Positions 25,973 to 36,254 of a stretch of DNA of 53,859 nt are shown here, in pieces (the stretch's first letter is position 1; every line of letters begins with the position of its first letter). Made by a program: the position numbers and the translations under genes. Under the pieces are notes generated by a model. The model was not told the origin of the DNA. It did no database searches and saw only the letters and a list, made by a program, of their open reading frames with translations. The stretch lies in the NCBI GenBank assembly GCA_044226035.1, contig JBGAHT010000013.1, forward strand, positions 1 through 53,859, given 5' to 3'. This DNA is from Pseudoluteimonas sp044226035. GTDB taxonomy: Bacteria; Pseudomonadota; Gammaproteobacteria; Xanthomonadales; Xanthomonadaceae.

Positions 25973-25988
25973 TGTTCCACGTGGAACG
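25973..25988. promoter_or_regulatory. parS site 1 (ParB-binding), dnaN-recF gap
   Basis: TGTTCCACGTGGAACG matches the proteobacterial parS consensus TGTTCCACGTGGAACA at 15 of 16 positions and is a perfect 14-base dyad. ParB loads here to organise and segregate the origin region. Confidence 0.9.
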
Positions 25989-26015
25989 CGGCCGGAGGCG
26001 ACCGCGGACTGCCCC

Positions 26016-27125
26016 ATGCGCCTGACCCGCCTGCATGTCCGCGACCTGCGCTGCCTGGCCGATGTCGAAATCGAACTCCATCCACGCCTGAACATCGTTT
26101 CGGGCCGGAACGGCGCCGGCAAGAGCAGCCTGCTCGAAGCCATCCACTTGCTCGCCTACGGCCGCAGTTTCCGCGGGCGCGTCCGCGACGGCCTGATCCG
26201 GACCGGCGCGCCGGCGATCGAGGTCTTCGTCGAATGGGACGAACAGGCCCGGCCGGCCCGTCGCGCCGGCCTGCGCCATGCCGGCGGCCAATGGGAAGCC
26301 CGGCTGGACGGGGAACCGGTGGACCTGCTCGGAACCCTCTGCGCCGCGCTCGCGGTATTGACCTTCGAACCTGGCAGCCATGCTCTGGTCGATGGTCCCG
26401 GCGAAGCCCGGCGGCGCTTCCTGGATTGGGGGTTGTTCCACGTGGAACCCGGCTTCCTCCCGCAGTGGCGACGGCATGCGCGCGCGCTGAAACAGCGCAA
26501 CGCCCTGTTGAGGCAGGGGGCCCAGGCCGATCAGCTGCAGGCGTGGGAAGCGGAACTGGCGGAGGCCGGCGAACAGCTCACCACCGCGCGCCGGCGTTAT
26601 GTCGCGGAACTGGAAGACGACCTCGCGGCCATGTCGTCGCGCCTGTCGCCGGACCTGGGGCCGCTCGCCCTGGAATTCTCCAGCGGGTGGCGGGACCAGG
26701 AGCTGTCGCTCGCCGACGCCCTGTTGCTGGCGCGCGAGCGCGACCGGTCGGTCGGGTTCACCACGGTCGGCGCGCATCGCGCCAACTGGCGGCTGCGGTC
26801 CTCGCTCTGGCCGGCGGGCGAGGCGCCCTCGCGCGGACAGGCCAAGTTGTGCGCGCTGGCCTGCCTGCTGGCCCAGGGCCGGCATTTCCAGCGCGCGCGC
26901 GGCGAGGCGCCGATCTTCCTGTTGGACGATTTCGCGGCCGAACTCGACCAGAGGCACCAGCGCCGCCTGCTGGAGGCGCTGCACCAGGACCAATGGCAGG
27001 TCTTGATGACCGGAACCGAACCGCCGGCGCAACTGGCGACTGCGGAATTCGCCGGCTTCCACGTGGAACGCGGCTGCGTCCGGACCGGTCGGGAAGTGGT
27101 ATACTCGGCGTCCCAAACCCAATAA
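26016..27125 (+). CDS. recF: DNA replication and repair protein RecF
   Basis: A 369-residue SMC-like ATPase that helps load RecA at gaps. Walker A SGRNGAGKSS is at residues 29-38, the QVLTFEP-like LAVLTFEPGSH near 113, the signature APSRGQAKLCALACL near 275, and Walker B IFLLDDFAAELD near 304. Two parS sites lie inside the gene and are read as FHVEP (about residue 142) and FHVER (about 348), so selection for ParB binding constrains the protein sequence at these points. The gyrB promoter -10 is also inside its 3' end. It follows dnaN by 67 bases. Confidence 0.96.
   Translation: MRLTRLHVRDLRCLADVEIELHPRLNIVSGRNGAGKSSLLEAIHLLAYGRSFRGRVRDGLIRTGAPAIEVFVEWDEQARPARRAGLRHAGGQWEARLDGEPVDLLGTLCAALAVLTFEPGSHALVDGPGEARRRFLDWGLFHVEPGFLPQWRRHARALKQRNALLRQGAQADQLQAWEAELAEAGEQLTTARRRYVAELEDDLAAMSSRLSPDLGPLALEFSSGWRDQELSLADALLLARERDRSVGFTTVGAHRANWRLRSSLWPAGEAPSRGQAKLCALACLLAQGRHFQRARGEAPIFLLDDFAAELDQRHQRRLLEALHQDQWQVLMTGTEPPAQLATAEFAGFHVERGCVRTGREVVYSASQTQ
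26434..26449. promoter_or_regulatory. parS site 2 (within recF)
   Basis: TGTTCCACGTGGAACC matches the parS consensus at 15 of 16 positions, with a perfect GTTCCACGTGGAAC core. It lies 461 bp from site 1, inside the recF coding sequence. Confidence 0.9.
27055..27070. promoter_or_regulatory. parS-like site 3 (3' end of recF)
   Basis: GCTTCCACGTGGAACG keeps the 12-base core TTCCACGTGGAA and matches consensus at 13 of 16 positions. It is probably a weaker ParB site, 621 bp from site 2. Confidence 0.75.
27098..27105 (+). promoter_or_regulatory. gyrB promoter, extended -10
   Basis: TGGTATACT (27097-27105) is an extended -10 box with a near-consensus TATACT hexamer, in the last codons of recF and 62 bases before the gyrB ATG. 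No good -35 is seen at normal distance, as is common for extended -10 promoters. Confidence 0.6.
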
Positions 27126-27166
27126 ATAATGTGTCGTCCGGCCAAGCGTCGGGCGCGACGCCGATT

Positions 27167-29620
<2,454 letters not shown>

Positions 29621-29682
29621 CCCGGGATTGACGCCGCCTTCAGCTCCGGCCGCCTACAAACGGCCAACCACCGGAGGAATCC

Positions 29683-30498
29683 ATGCGCGCGTTGAAGACC
29701 CTGTTGTTGTCCGCGGCCATCGCGATGGCCGTTTCCGCCTGCGCCACCACCACCTCGCCGACCGGGCGCAAACAGTACGTCGGCGCGGTCTCGCAGCAAC
29801 AGCTCGACCAGCTCGGCGCCCAGGCCTTCGCCGAGGTCAAGGCGAAGAAGCCGCAGACCACCGACGCGCGCCAGCGCGCCTACGTCGGTTGCGTGGTCAA
29901 CGCCCTCGTCGCCCAGCTGCCGGCGCAGTGGCGCACCACGGGCTGGGAATACGCGGTGTTCGTGGACAAGGAACCGAACGCGTTCGCGCTGCCCGGCGGC
30001 AAGGTCGGCGTGTACACCGGCATCTTCACCGTGGCCAGGAACCAGGACCAGCTGGCGGCGGTGATCGCGCACGAGATCGGCCACGTCATCTCGCGCCACC
30101 ACGAGGAACGCATCACCCGGCAGATGCAGACCGAAACCGGGCTCGGCCTGATCGGGGCGTTGCTCGGCGCGCGCTACGGCGAAGGCGTGGCGCAGACCAC
30201 CAACCAGCTCGGCGGCATGGCCGCGCAGGGCCTGTTCGTGCTGCCCAATTCGCGCGTGCAGGAAAGCGAGGCCGACGTGGTCGGCCAGCAGCTGATGGCG
30301 CAGGCCGGCTTCGATCCGCGCGCGGCGGTGAACCTGTGGCAGAACATGGTCGCCGCGAACGGCAGCGGCCCGCCGCAATGGCTGTCCACCCACCCGGATC
30401 CGCAAAGCCGGCTCAAGGAAATGAGCAACCGCGCCGCAGGCCTGATGCCCGCCTACGAGCAGGCCCGCGCCTCCGGCCGCGCGCCGAAGTGCGGATAA
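29683..30498 (+). CDS. M48-family metallopeptidase lipoprotein (LoiP/YcaL-like)
   Basis: A 271-residue periplasmic lipoprotein: signal MRALKTLLLSAAIAMAVSAC with lipidated Cys at residue 20. The zinc-binding HEIGH is at residues 130-134, and the third ligand is the Glu in QESEADVVGQQLMAQAG near 190. A C-terminal THPDPQSRLKEM matches the M48C/Oma1-like group that includes E. coli LoiP and BepA-related enzymes, which degrade or help assemble outer-membrane proteins. The ATG at 29683 follows GGAGGAATCC. It lies 62 bases after gyrB and is followed by a TPR gene. Confidence 0.92.
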   Translation: MRALKTLLLSAAIAMAVSACATTTSPTGRKQYVGAVSQQQLDQLGAQAFAEVKAKKPQTTDARQRAYVGCVVNALVAQLPAQWRTTGWEYAVFVDKEPNAFALPGGKVGVYTGIFTVARNQDQLAAVIAHEIGHVISRHHEERITRQMQTETGLGLIGALLGARYGEGVAQTTNQLGGMAAQGLFVLPNSRVQESEADVVGQQLMAQAGFDPRAAVNLWQNMVAANGSGPPQWLSTHPDPQSRLKEMSNRAAGLMPAYEQARASGRAPKCG

Positions 30499-30573
30499 GC
30501 CCGCGCTGAACCCGCCGTCGTCCGCGCCCGGCGATTCTGCTAGCGTGGCCACAACCGATCGAGGATTCCCCCC

Positions 30574-31764
30574 ATGAACAATACGTTCCGCAACACGGCC
30601 CTCAAGGATGTGCTCGCGACGGCGCTGGCCGTCGCCCTGATGGCGGTCCTGGTGCCGCCGTCGGCGCACGCGCGCGAGAAGAAGGGACAGGATTCCGGGC
30701 AATCGGACGATGCGAAGAAGGAGCGTTTCCCGCAGGCGACCCGCAAGGCGCCCGAGCAGACGGTCAGCTCCAGCCTGCGCCCCAGCATCGAAAAGCTGTT
30801 CAAGGCCTATGAACAGAAGGATGCGGCCAAGGTCGTTCCGCTCGCGGACGAAGTGATCGCGAACCAGAAGGCCAATGCCTACGAACGCGCGCTTGCCGCG
30901 CGCATCGCCGCCGTGACCTTGCTCAATACCGACAACGACAAGGCCAAGGCCTACCTCGAACAGGCAGTCGCCTTCGACGGGCTCAGCAACAACGAGCACT
31001 ACGAGTCGATGAACCTGCTGGCGCAGATGGACCTGGTCGACAAGCAGTACGACAAGAGTCTGGCGATGATCGATCGCTACCTGACCGAGACCCGCACCCA
31101 GGACGGGGACTCGCTCGTGATCAAGGGCAACGACCTGTATCGCCTCAAGCGCTATCCCGAGGCCATCGCCACGTTGAAGGCCGCGGTCGACGGCACGCCG
31201 CAGCCCAAGCCGGAATGGCTGAACCTGCTGATGGCGTCCTACTTCGACGCCGGCCAGCCGCAGGAGGCGACCAAGGTCGCCGAGGCCCTGATCGCCAGCA
31301 ATCCCGACGACAAGGCCCTGCAGTTGAACCTTGCGTCCAGCTACATGGAGGCGGGGCAGGAAGACAAGGCGACGGCATTGCTGGAAAAGCTGCGCGCGAG
31401 CGGCAAGCTCGACCAGCCCGAGGACTACCACAACCTGTACGCGATGTACCTCAACCACGACAAGAACAAGGAAGGCATCGCCGTCATCCAGGAAGGCCTG
31501 CAGAAAGGGGTGTTGAAGGAGGACTTCGATACCATGAATTCCCTTGCGCAGGCCTACTGGTTCTCGGACCAGCCCGAGCAGGCCATCGCCGCCTACCGCA
31601 AGGCCGCACCCCTGGCGCCCAATGGCGAGACGTATCTGAATCTGGCTCGGGCCCTGCTCAACGGAGGGCATATGGCCGAGGCCAAGCAGGCTGCCCAACA
31701 AGCCCTCGACAAAGGGGTGCGCAACCCGGCGGATGCGAAGAAGATCCTCAGCGCCGCGAAATGA
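30574..31764 (+). CDS. Exported TPR-repeat protein of the Ton locus
   Basis: A 396-residue periplasmic protein. The signal peptide (ATALAVALMAVLVPPSAHA) ends near residue 33. The rest is helical with at least eight TPR-like units, for example YERALAARIAAVTLL, GDSLVIKGNDLYRLKRYPEA, ALQLNLASSYMEAGQEDKAT and FDTMNSLAQAYWFSDQPEQA. TPR proteins are scaffolds. In xanthomonads a gene of this type sits next to tonB-exbB-exbD, so a role in envelope or TonB-dependent transport is a fair inference. No catalytic motif is seen. An extended -10-like TGCTAGCGT is at 30538-30546. Confidence 0.85.
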   Translation: MNNTFRNTALKDVLATALAVALMAVLVPPSAHAREKKGQDSGQSDDAKKERFPQATRKAPEQTVSSSLRPSIEKLFKAYEQKDAAKVVPLADEVIANQKANAYERALAARIAAVTLLNTDNDKAKAYLEQAVAFDGLSNNEHYESMNLLAQMDLVDKQYDKSLAMIDRYLTETRTQDGDSLVIKGNDLYRLKRYPEAIATLKAAVDGTPQPKPEWLNLLMASYFDAGQPQEATKVAEALIASNPDDKALQLNLASSYMEAGQEDKATALLEKLRASGKLDQPEDYHNLYAMYLNHDKNKEGIAVIQEGLQKGVLKEDFDTMNSLAQAYWFSDQPEQAIAAYRKAAPLAPNGETYLNLARALLNGGHMAEAKQAAQQALDKGVRNPADAKKILSAAK

Positions 31765-31774
31765 AGCCGCGGCA

Positions 31775-31803
31775 TTGGTGTCGCTGCCGCGCCTTGGTAT
31801 AAG
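31775..31803 (+). promoter_or_regulatory. tonB operon promoter
   Basis: TTGGTG (31775-31780), a 17-base spacer and TATAAG (31798-31803) preceded by TG form a good sigma-70 promoter with extended -10. The predicted start is about 70 bases before the tonB ATG. A GC-rich hairpin, CCCGCCGCC/GGCGGCGGG (about 31814-31838), lies in the leader and could affect translation or RNA stability. No Fur box was recognised. Confidence 0.7.
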
Positions 31804-31883
31804 CTTCTAGATTCCCGCCGCCGCTAAGGGCGGCGGGCCGGCCTCTACGCCGGATTGCCCGGTCCTTTTCGAGTTCTCTCCGC

Positions 31884-32555
31884 ATGACGCAACCGTTGCC
31901 GCCGTCGGACAAGCATGAAGACCGTGATGGGGCGCTGGGCCTGAACTGGGCCCGGATCGCCGGCATCTCCTTTGTCATCGCGGTCCATGCGGCGGCGCTG
32001 CTGCTGCTGCTGGCCCCGGTCACGCCACCAGGCGCGGAAAAGACCGATGAGGACGTCACGCGGGTCGTGTTCATCGAGCCGCCCCCACCGCCGCCGCCAC
32101 CACCGCCGCCGCCGCCGGACCAGCCGCCGAAGCAGATCAAACTGACGCCGACGCCGCCGACGCCGCAACCGCCGACCCCGCCACCGCCGGAACCGCCGGT
32201 GGTGTTCGACGAACCCTCGCCGATGGATACGCAGGCGCCGCCGCCCGCGCCGCCCGCGCCCAAGCCGCCGCCGGGACCGTCCTACAATGCGAACGACCTG
32301 CGCGCCAGCGTCTGCTCCAAGCCGAGCATGGGATCGATGATCCGGGCGATGCAGCAGGCGGCCATCGATTCGGCCGAAATGTCCTTGCGCCTGTCCTTCA
32401 CGGCCGATGGTTCGGTGACAAGCGTGAGTGTTGCCAAGAGCAGTCGCAATCGCGATCTTGATCGCGCGGCGCAGAGCTGGGCCCGGGGCTTGAAGATGTG
32501 CCCGGGCGCGGCGGGCGAAGGCATCCTGCCCGTCGTGTTCAACATGAACGGTTGA
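31884..32555 (+). CDS. tonB: Energy transducer TonB
   Basis: A 223-residue TonB. One N-terminal helix, RIAGISFVIAVHAAALLLLL (about 24-44), contains the histidine expected in the ExbB/ExbD-contact face. A long Pro-rich, periplasm-spanning region at about 62-135 includes an uninterrupted run of 13 prolines. The C-terminal domain at about 140-223 (LRLSFTADGSVTSVSVAKSS) contacts TonB boxes of outer-membrane receptors. The domain is a divergent TonB_C type with two cysteines (ASVCSK, LKMCPG) that could form a disulfide. It heads the operon with exbB and two exbD genes. Confidence 0.93.
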   Translation: MTQPLPPSDKHEDRDGALGLNWARIAGISFVIAVHAAALLLLLAPVTPPGAEKTDEDVTRVVFIEPPPPPPPPPPPPPDQPPKQIKLTPTPPTPQPPTPPPPEPPVVFDEPSPMDTQAPPPAPPAPKPPPGPSYNANDLRASVCSKPSMGSMIRAMQQAAIDSAEMSLRLSFTADGSVTSVSVAKSSRNRDLDRAAQSWARGLKMCPGAAGEGILPVVFNMNG

Positions 32556-32638
32556 TCCTGAAAGGCAATAGCGTCAGAGAGCGGTAACAGCGTTCCAAAC
32601 CGATTGGCCAAAAACATCCACTACAAAAGGTAAGCGTC

Positions 32639-33412
32639 ATGCTGCAGGAATCCACTCAAGCCGCTGCTGCGACCGGGGGCAATGCCGCCGCCGCGTTGAC
32701 GCAGATGGGCGTCGACCATCTGCTCACGGAGATGACCTCCAACCCCGGTGCCTACGCGGTGTCCTGGGCGGTGCTCATCACGCTGACCATCATGTCCGCG
32801 ATGTCGATCTACTGGATCGTCATCAACTTCTTCAAGAACGTGGGCTTGCGCCGCAGCGCGGACCGCGTGGTCAGCACGTTCTGGGAAACCCCGAACGCGC
32901 AGGACGCGATCCGCTTCATGGAGGAGCAGAAGAAGTCCGAGCCGTTCTCCAAGATCGCGCTCGACGCCGCGCAGGCCGCCGCGCACCACCAGCGCCACGA
33001 GGGCTCGCGCCTGGTCGAGTCGCTGAACCGCTCCGAGTTCGTCGACCGCGCGCTGCGCCAGGCCGTCACCCGCGAATCGATGAACCTCGAGTCCGGCCTG
33101 ACCGTGCTCGCGACCGTCGGTTCGACCGCGCCGTTCGTCGGCCTGCTCGGCACGGTGTGGGGCATCTACGGTGCGCTGATCCGCATCGGCGCCACCGGCC
33201 AGGCCTCGATCGACGCGGTCGCCGGCCCGGTGGGCGAGGCGCTGATCATGACCGCGCTCGGCCTGTTCACGGCGATCCCGGCGGTGCTGGCGTACAACTT
33301 CTTCACCCGCCTCAACCGCGTGACGAACAACAAGTTCGACACCTTCGCGCACGACCTGCACGACTTCTTCGCCACCGGCGCCCGCGTCGGCGAAGTCCCG
33401 GTCAAGCGCTAA
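32639..33412 (+). CDS. exbB: Ton motor protein ExbB
   Basis: A 257-residue three-helix inner-membrane protein that forms the proton channel with ExbD and energises TonB. The first helix is SWAVLITLTIMSAMSIYWIV (about 42-61). The conserved second and third helices are in TVLATVGSTAPFVGLLGTVW and GEALIMTALGLFTAIPAVLA. The GLLGTVWGIYGAL motif is the ExbB/TolQ hallmark. It follows tonB by 83 bases and precedes exbD by 21, in the same operon. Confidence 0.96.
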   Translation: MLQESTQAAAATGGNAAAALTQMGVDHLLTEMTSNPGAYAVSWAVLITLTIMSAMSIYWIVINFFKNVGLRRSADRVVSTFWETPNAQDAIRFMEEQKKSEPFSKIALDAAQAAAHHQRHEGSRLVESLNRSEFVDRALRQAVTRESMNLESGLTVLATVGSTAPFVGLLGTVWGIYGALIRIGATGQASIDAVAGPVGEALIMTALGLFTAIPAVLAYNFFTRLNRVTNNKFDTFAHDLHDFFATGARVGEVPVKR

Positions 33413-33433
33413 GCCTCGAACGGAGCCAGGACC

Positions 33434-33859
33434 ATGGCCTTCAGTACCGGTAACGACAGCGGCGGACCGATGTCCGAGATCAACGTCACGCCCCTCGTGG
33501 ACGTGATGCTGGTGCTGCTGATCATCTTCATGATCACGGCGCCCTTGATGTCGCACAAGATCAAGGTGGAGCTGCCGCAGGCGAACCTGGACAAGAAGGA
33601 CGACTCCGTGCCGCCCGCGCCGCCGGTGACCGTCACCGTCAAGGAAGACGGCACGCTGTACTGGAACGATGCGCCCATCACCAAGGACCTGCTGGAAAGC
33701 CAGCTGTCGGTGGAAGCGCAGAAGACCCCGCAGCCGGCGGTCAACCTGCGCGGCGACAAAACCACCAAGTACCTCAACATCCGCGAGGTGGTGGACATGG
33801 CGCAGGCGCAGGGCATCCGCAAGGTCGGCTACGTCGCCACCCGCGAACGCCCGAACTGA
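33434..33859 (+). CDS. exbD: Ton motor protein ExbD (first copy)
   Basis: A 141-residue ExbD with a single helix, VDVMLVLLIIFMITAPLM, that carries the proton-relay aspartate D23 in the NVTPLVDV motif. The periplasmic domain follows. It forms the ExbB5-ExbD2 motor. The N-terminal FSTGNDSGGPMSEINVTPLV is almost the same as in the next gene, so the two copies arose by duplication. The next gene starts 13 bases downstream. Confidence 0.95.
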   Translation: MAFSTGNDSGGPMSEINVTPLVDVMLVLLIIFMITAPLMSHKIKVELPQANLDKKDDSVPPAPPVTVTVKEDGTLYWNDAPITKDLLESQLSVEAQKTPQPAVNLRGDKTTKYLNIREVVDMAQAQGIRKVGYVATRERPN

Positions 33860-33872
33860 CGAGGAAACGACG

Positions 33873-34286
33873 ATGGCATTCAGTACCGGTGGATCCGGCG
33901 GGCCCATGGCCGACATCAACGTCACGCCCCTCGTGGACGTGATGCTGGTGCTGCTGATCATCTTCATGGTGACGGCGCCGATCCTGTCCTACCCGATCGA
34001 CATCGACCTGCCGCAGAAGTCCACTGTTCCGCCGGAACAGCCCAAAAACCCGCCGGATCCGATCAAGTTGCGCATCGACGCGGCCGGGCAGATCTTCTGG
34101 AACGACAGCCCGGTGCCGATGTCGGCGCTGCGCAACATGATGCAAGCCGAGGTCGAGCGCGACCCGAGCAACCAGCCGGTGTTGCAGATCAACGCGAACG
34201 ACGATTCCGATTACGGCATCCTGGCCAAGGTGCTGGCGACCGCGCGCAACGCGCAGATGCAGAAGATCGGTTTCGTCAAGGAATAA
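33873..34286 (+). CDS. exbD2: ExbD paralogue (second copy)
   Basis: A 137-residue ExbD with D22 in NVTPLVDVMLVLLIIFMVTA. The N-terminal helix region is nearly identical to the first copy, while the periplasmic domain differs (PIDIDLPQKSTVPPEQPKNP). In Xanthomonas campestris the equivalent exbD2 is not needed for iron uptake but is needed for the plant hypersensitive response and pectin induction. A signalling or carbohydrate-uptake role here would be inference from that. An intrinsic terminator follows 55 bases downstream. Confidence 0.93.
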   Translation: MAFSTGGSGGPMADINVTPLVDVMLVLLIIFMVTAPILSYPIDIDLPQKSTVPPEQPKNPPDPIKLRIDAAGQIFWNDSPVPMSALRNMMQAEVERDPSNQPVLQINANDDSDYGILAKVLATARNAQMQKIGFVKE

Positions 34287-34340
34287 CCGTCGGCGGCGCA
34301 CTGCAGCGCGCCGCGACGCTTGCCGTTCCGCTTACTTACG

Positions 34341-34367
34341 AGCCGCCCGCAAGGGCGGCTTTTTTTG
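34341..34367 (+). terminator. Intrinsic terminator of the tonB operon
   Basis: AGCCGCCCGCAAGGGCGGCT followed by TTTTTTT is a perfect GC stem with a U-run, closing the tonB-exbB-exbD-exbD2 operon. Confidence 0.95.
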
Positions 34368-34494
34368 TGCCGTCCGGGGGAAACGGGCGGGGCGGCGCGC
34401 CGCGGGCGATCGCGCGGGACGGCGGGGGGCCGCGCCGGGCTTGCCTGAACGCAATCCGGGGCGAATCCCGGCAAGATGTGCCGTGCGTCACGTT

Positions 34495-34509
34495 TGGCAC
34501 GCAACCTGC
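34495..34509 (+). promoter_or_regulatory. Candidate sigma-54 (-24/-12) promoter
   Basis: TGGCACG-CAAC-CTGC matches the RpoN consensus TGGCACG-N4-TTGC at all but one base, with the invariant GG (34496-34497) and GC (34508-34509) exactly 10 bases apart. The predicted start near 34520 is about 25 bases before the ATG at 34545. It lies 128 bases after the tonB terminator, leaving room for an activator site; arms CTTGCC (34440) and GGCAAG (34470) are a weak candidate. Confidence 0.6.
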
Positions 34510-34544
34510 GCTGGACCGTCGTGTCGACACTGGAAGCCACCGCC

Positions 34545-34958
34545 ATGCTGGAATGCTCCGCCTCCCCGATTCCGCTCCTGACTACCGAAGAGCTGGAGGG
34601 CATCAGCAGCGCCGCCAACGGACCCGGCCGCCTGGCCAAGTCGTGGCCGCAACTGACCCGCATCGTGCGGGATCGGCTGGCTCCCGGCGCGGGCAGGAAA
34701 CCCCGCGTGCGGAAGCGTCTGTATCGCGATGGCGCGAATTACGTCGCTTTCAGCCTCGTGTCGGCGACGGATTTCGTCATCGAGCTCGGCCGGCTCAATG
34801 AGAACTCCGAGCCGCTGCGCCTCGGGCACCTGCAGGCGCATTGGGACGAACTGGGCGTCACCGGCCCCTACCGGATCACGTTGCGTGGGCGCGAGCACGC
34901 GCTCGGCACCTTCGTTGCCGTGCTTGAACATTATCTGACGCTGCCCGAAGTCGCCTGA
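34545..34958 (+). CDS. Orphan protein of unknown function in the Ton locus
   Basis: A 137-residue soluble protein that I do not recognise. No signal peptide or membrane segment is seen. The N-terminal half is basic (RDRLAPGAGRKPRVRKRLYR); the C-terminal half alternates strand-like and helix-like stretches (FVIELGRLNENSEPLRLGHL, TLRGREHALGTFVAVLEHYL). The ATG at 34545 has GGAAG 8 bases upstream; an in-frame ATG at 34476 lies upstream of the sigma-54 element and would be excluded if that promoter is real. It is isolated between two intrinsic terminators, so it is a single-gene unit placed between exbD2 and a third exbD. Codon bias supports it being a real gene. Confidence 0.7.
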   Translation: MLECSASPIPLLTTEELEGISSAANGPGRLAKSWPQLTRIVRDRLAPGAGRKPRVRKRLYRDGANYVAFSLVSATDFVIELGRLNENSEPLRLGHLQAHWDELGVTGPYRITLRGREHALGTFVAVLEHYLTLPEVA

Positions 34959-34979
34959 CGCGATCGGTTCACCCGGACG

Positions 34980-35004
34980 AGCCGCCCGCGAGGGCGGCTT
35001 TTCC
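34980..35004 (+). terminator. Intrinsic terminator after the orphan gene
   Basis: AGCCGCCCGCGAGGGCGGCT followed by TTTCC has the same stem as the terminator at 34341 with one loop change, suggesting a duplicated terminator. The U-run is shorter, so it may be leaky toward exbD3. Confidence 0.85.
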
Positions 35005-35085
35005 TTGCCGGTAGCCTCACGCCGTCGCAACGGCGGCGGGCGTAGACCGAAGTCGCGGAAGCCTCCGCGCGACGAGGGGAACGCC

Positions 35086-35478
35086 ATGGCCTTTGCCAAC
35101 CGCAACGCGAGCCTGCCCGTGGCCGCGATCAACATCACCCCGCTGGTCGACGTGCTGCTTGTGCTGCTGGTGATCTTCATGGTCACCGCGCCGGTGCTGG
35201 CGCGCAGCCTCGATGTCCAGTTGCCGCAACACCGTCCCGACACGCCCAAGCCGGCCCCGCAATTGCACTTGCGCGTGGATGCGGCCGGCGGCTACTGGCT
35301 GGAGGGCGCGGCCGTGGACCGCAACGCGCTGGATGCGGCGTTGCGGGCCGCCGTCGCCCGCGACCCCGACCTGGAACTGGTGTTGCGCAGCGACGACGAC
35401 GGCGATTACCAGGGCTTCGTCGCCGCGTTGTCGGCGGCGCGCGCCGCCGGCGTCCACGCCATCGCAACGACGCGCTGA
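35086..35478 (+). CDS. ExbD paralogue (third copy)
   Basis: A 130-residue ExbD/TolR protein with the helix and relay aspartate D22 in NITPLVDVLLVLLVIFMVTA. It begins MAFANRNASLP, recalling the MAFSTG start of the other two copies, so it belongs to the same local family. The periplasmic domain is shorter (LHLRVDAAGGYWLEGAAVDR) and more divergent. GAGGGG lies before the ATG at 35086. It stands alone after a terminator and ends 4 bases from the convergent pdxJ. It lacks its own exbB, so it would have to pair with the ExbB at 32639 or one encoded elsewhere. Confidence 0.9.
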   Translation: MAFANRNASLPVAAINITPLVDVLLVLLVIFMVTAPVLARSLDVQLPQHRPDTPKPAPQLHLRVDAAGGYWLEGAAVDRNALDAALRAAVARDPDLELVLRSDDDGDYQGFVAALSAARAAGVHAIATTR

Positions 35479-35482
35479 CGCT

Positions 35483-36232
35483 TCAGGCGTTCGCGAGGAT
35501 CCGCAGGTAGGCGCGCACGGTCGCGTCCAGCCCGGCGTACAGCGCCTCGTCGACGAGCGCGTGCCCGATCGAGACTTCGGCCACGCCCGCGACCGCCGCG
35601 AGGAAGGCGCCGAGGTTGGTTTGGCTGAGGTCGTGGCCGGCGTTCACGCCCAGTCCGGCGCGCGCCGCGCGCCGCGCGCTGTCGGCGCAGGCCGCGAGCG
35701 CGGAAGCGGCGTCGCCGGCGGCGAACGCGGCGGCGAACGGCCCGGTGTAGAGCTCGATCCGGTCGGCGCCGGTCGCGGCGGCCGCCTCCACCGCGCAGCC
35801 GGCGTCGGCGAACAGGCTGACCCGGCAGCCGAGCGCGTGCAGCGACGCGACCAACGGACGCAACGCCACGCCATCGCGTTCGAAATCGAAGCCATGGTCG
35901 GAGGTGAGTTGTCCGTCGCCGTCCGGCACCAGCGTCGCCTGCGCCGGGCGCGCCTGCTCGCACAGCGCGAGGAAGCCGGGATAGCCCGCCCGCGGCGGCG
36001 CGAACGGATTGCCCTCGAGGTTGAATTCGACCCCGCGTTCGCGGCACAGCGCGGACAGCGCCAGCACGTCCGCGTGGCGGATGTGGCGCGCATCCGGGCG
36101 CGGGTGCACGGTGATGCCGTGCGCGCCGGCATCGAGGCAGGCGCGCGCCGCGCGCACCACGTCGGGCGCCTCGCCGCCGCGCGAATTGCGCAGCACCGCG
36201 ATCTTGTTGACGTTGACGCTGAGGACGGTCAT
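35483..36232 (-). CDS. pdxJ: Pyridoxine 5'-phosphate synthase
   Basis: A 249-residue TIM-barrel enzyme that condenses 1-deoxyxylulose-5-phosphate with 3-amino-2-oxopropyl phosphate to form PNP in vitamin B6 synthesis. Conserved parts are LSVNVNKIAVLRNSRGG, GITVHPRPDARHIRHADV, EFNLEGNPF, TLVPDGDGQLTSDHGFD, RIELYTGPFA, VNAGHDLSQTNL and VSIGHALVDEAL. Full length. It is the last gene of a leftward cluster cls - small membrane protein - pdxJ and converges with exbD3. Confidence 0.96.
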   Translation of the reverse strand: MTVLSVNVNKIAVLRNSRGGEAPDVVRAARACLDAGAHGITVHPRPDARHIRHADVLALSALCRERGVEFNLEGNPFAPPRAGYPGFLALCEQARPAQATLVPDGDGQLTSDHGFDFERDGVALRPLVASLHALGCRVSLFADAGCAVEAAAATGADRIELYTGPFAAAFAAGDAASALAACADSARRAARAGLGVNAGHDLSQTNLGAFLAAVAGVAEVSIGHALVDEALYAGLDATVRAYLRILANA

Positions 36233-36254
36233 CGCGGGCGGCGTCCGCCGGCGA

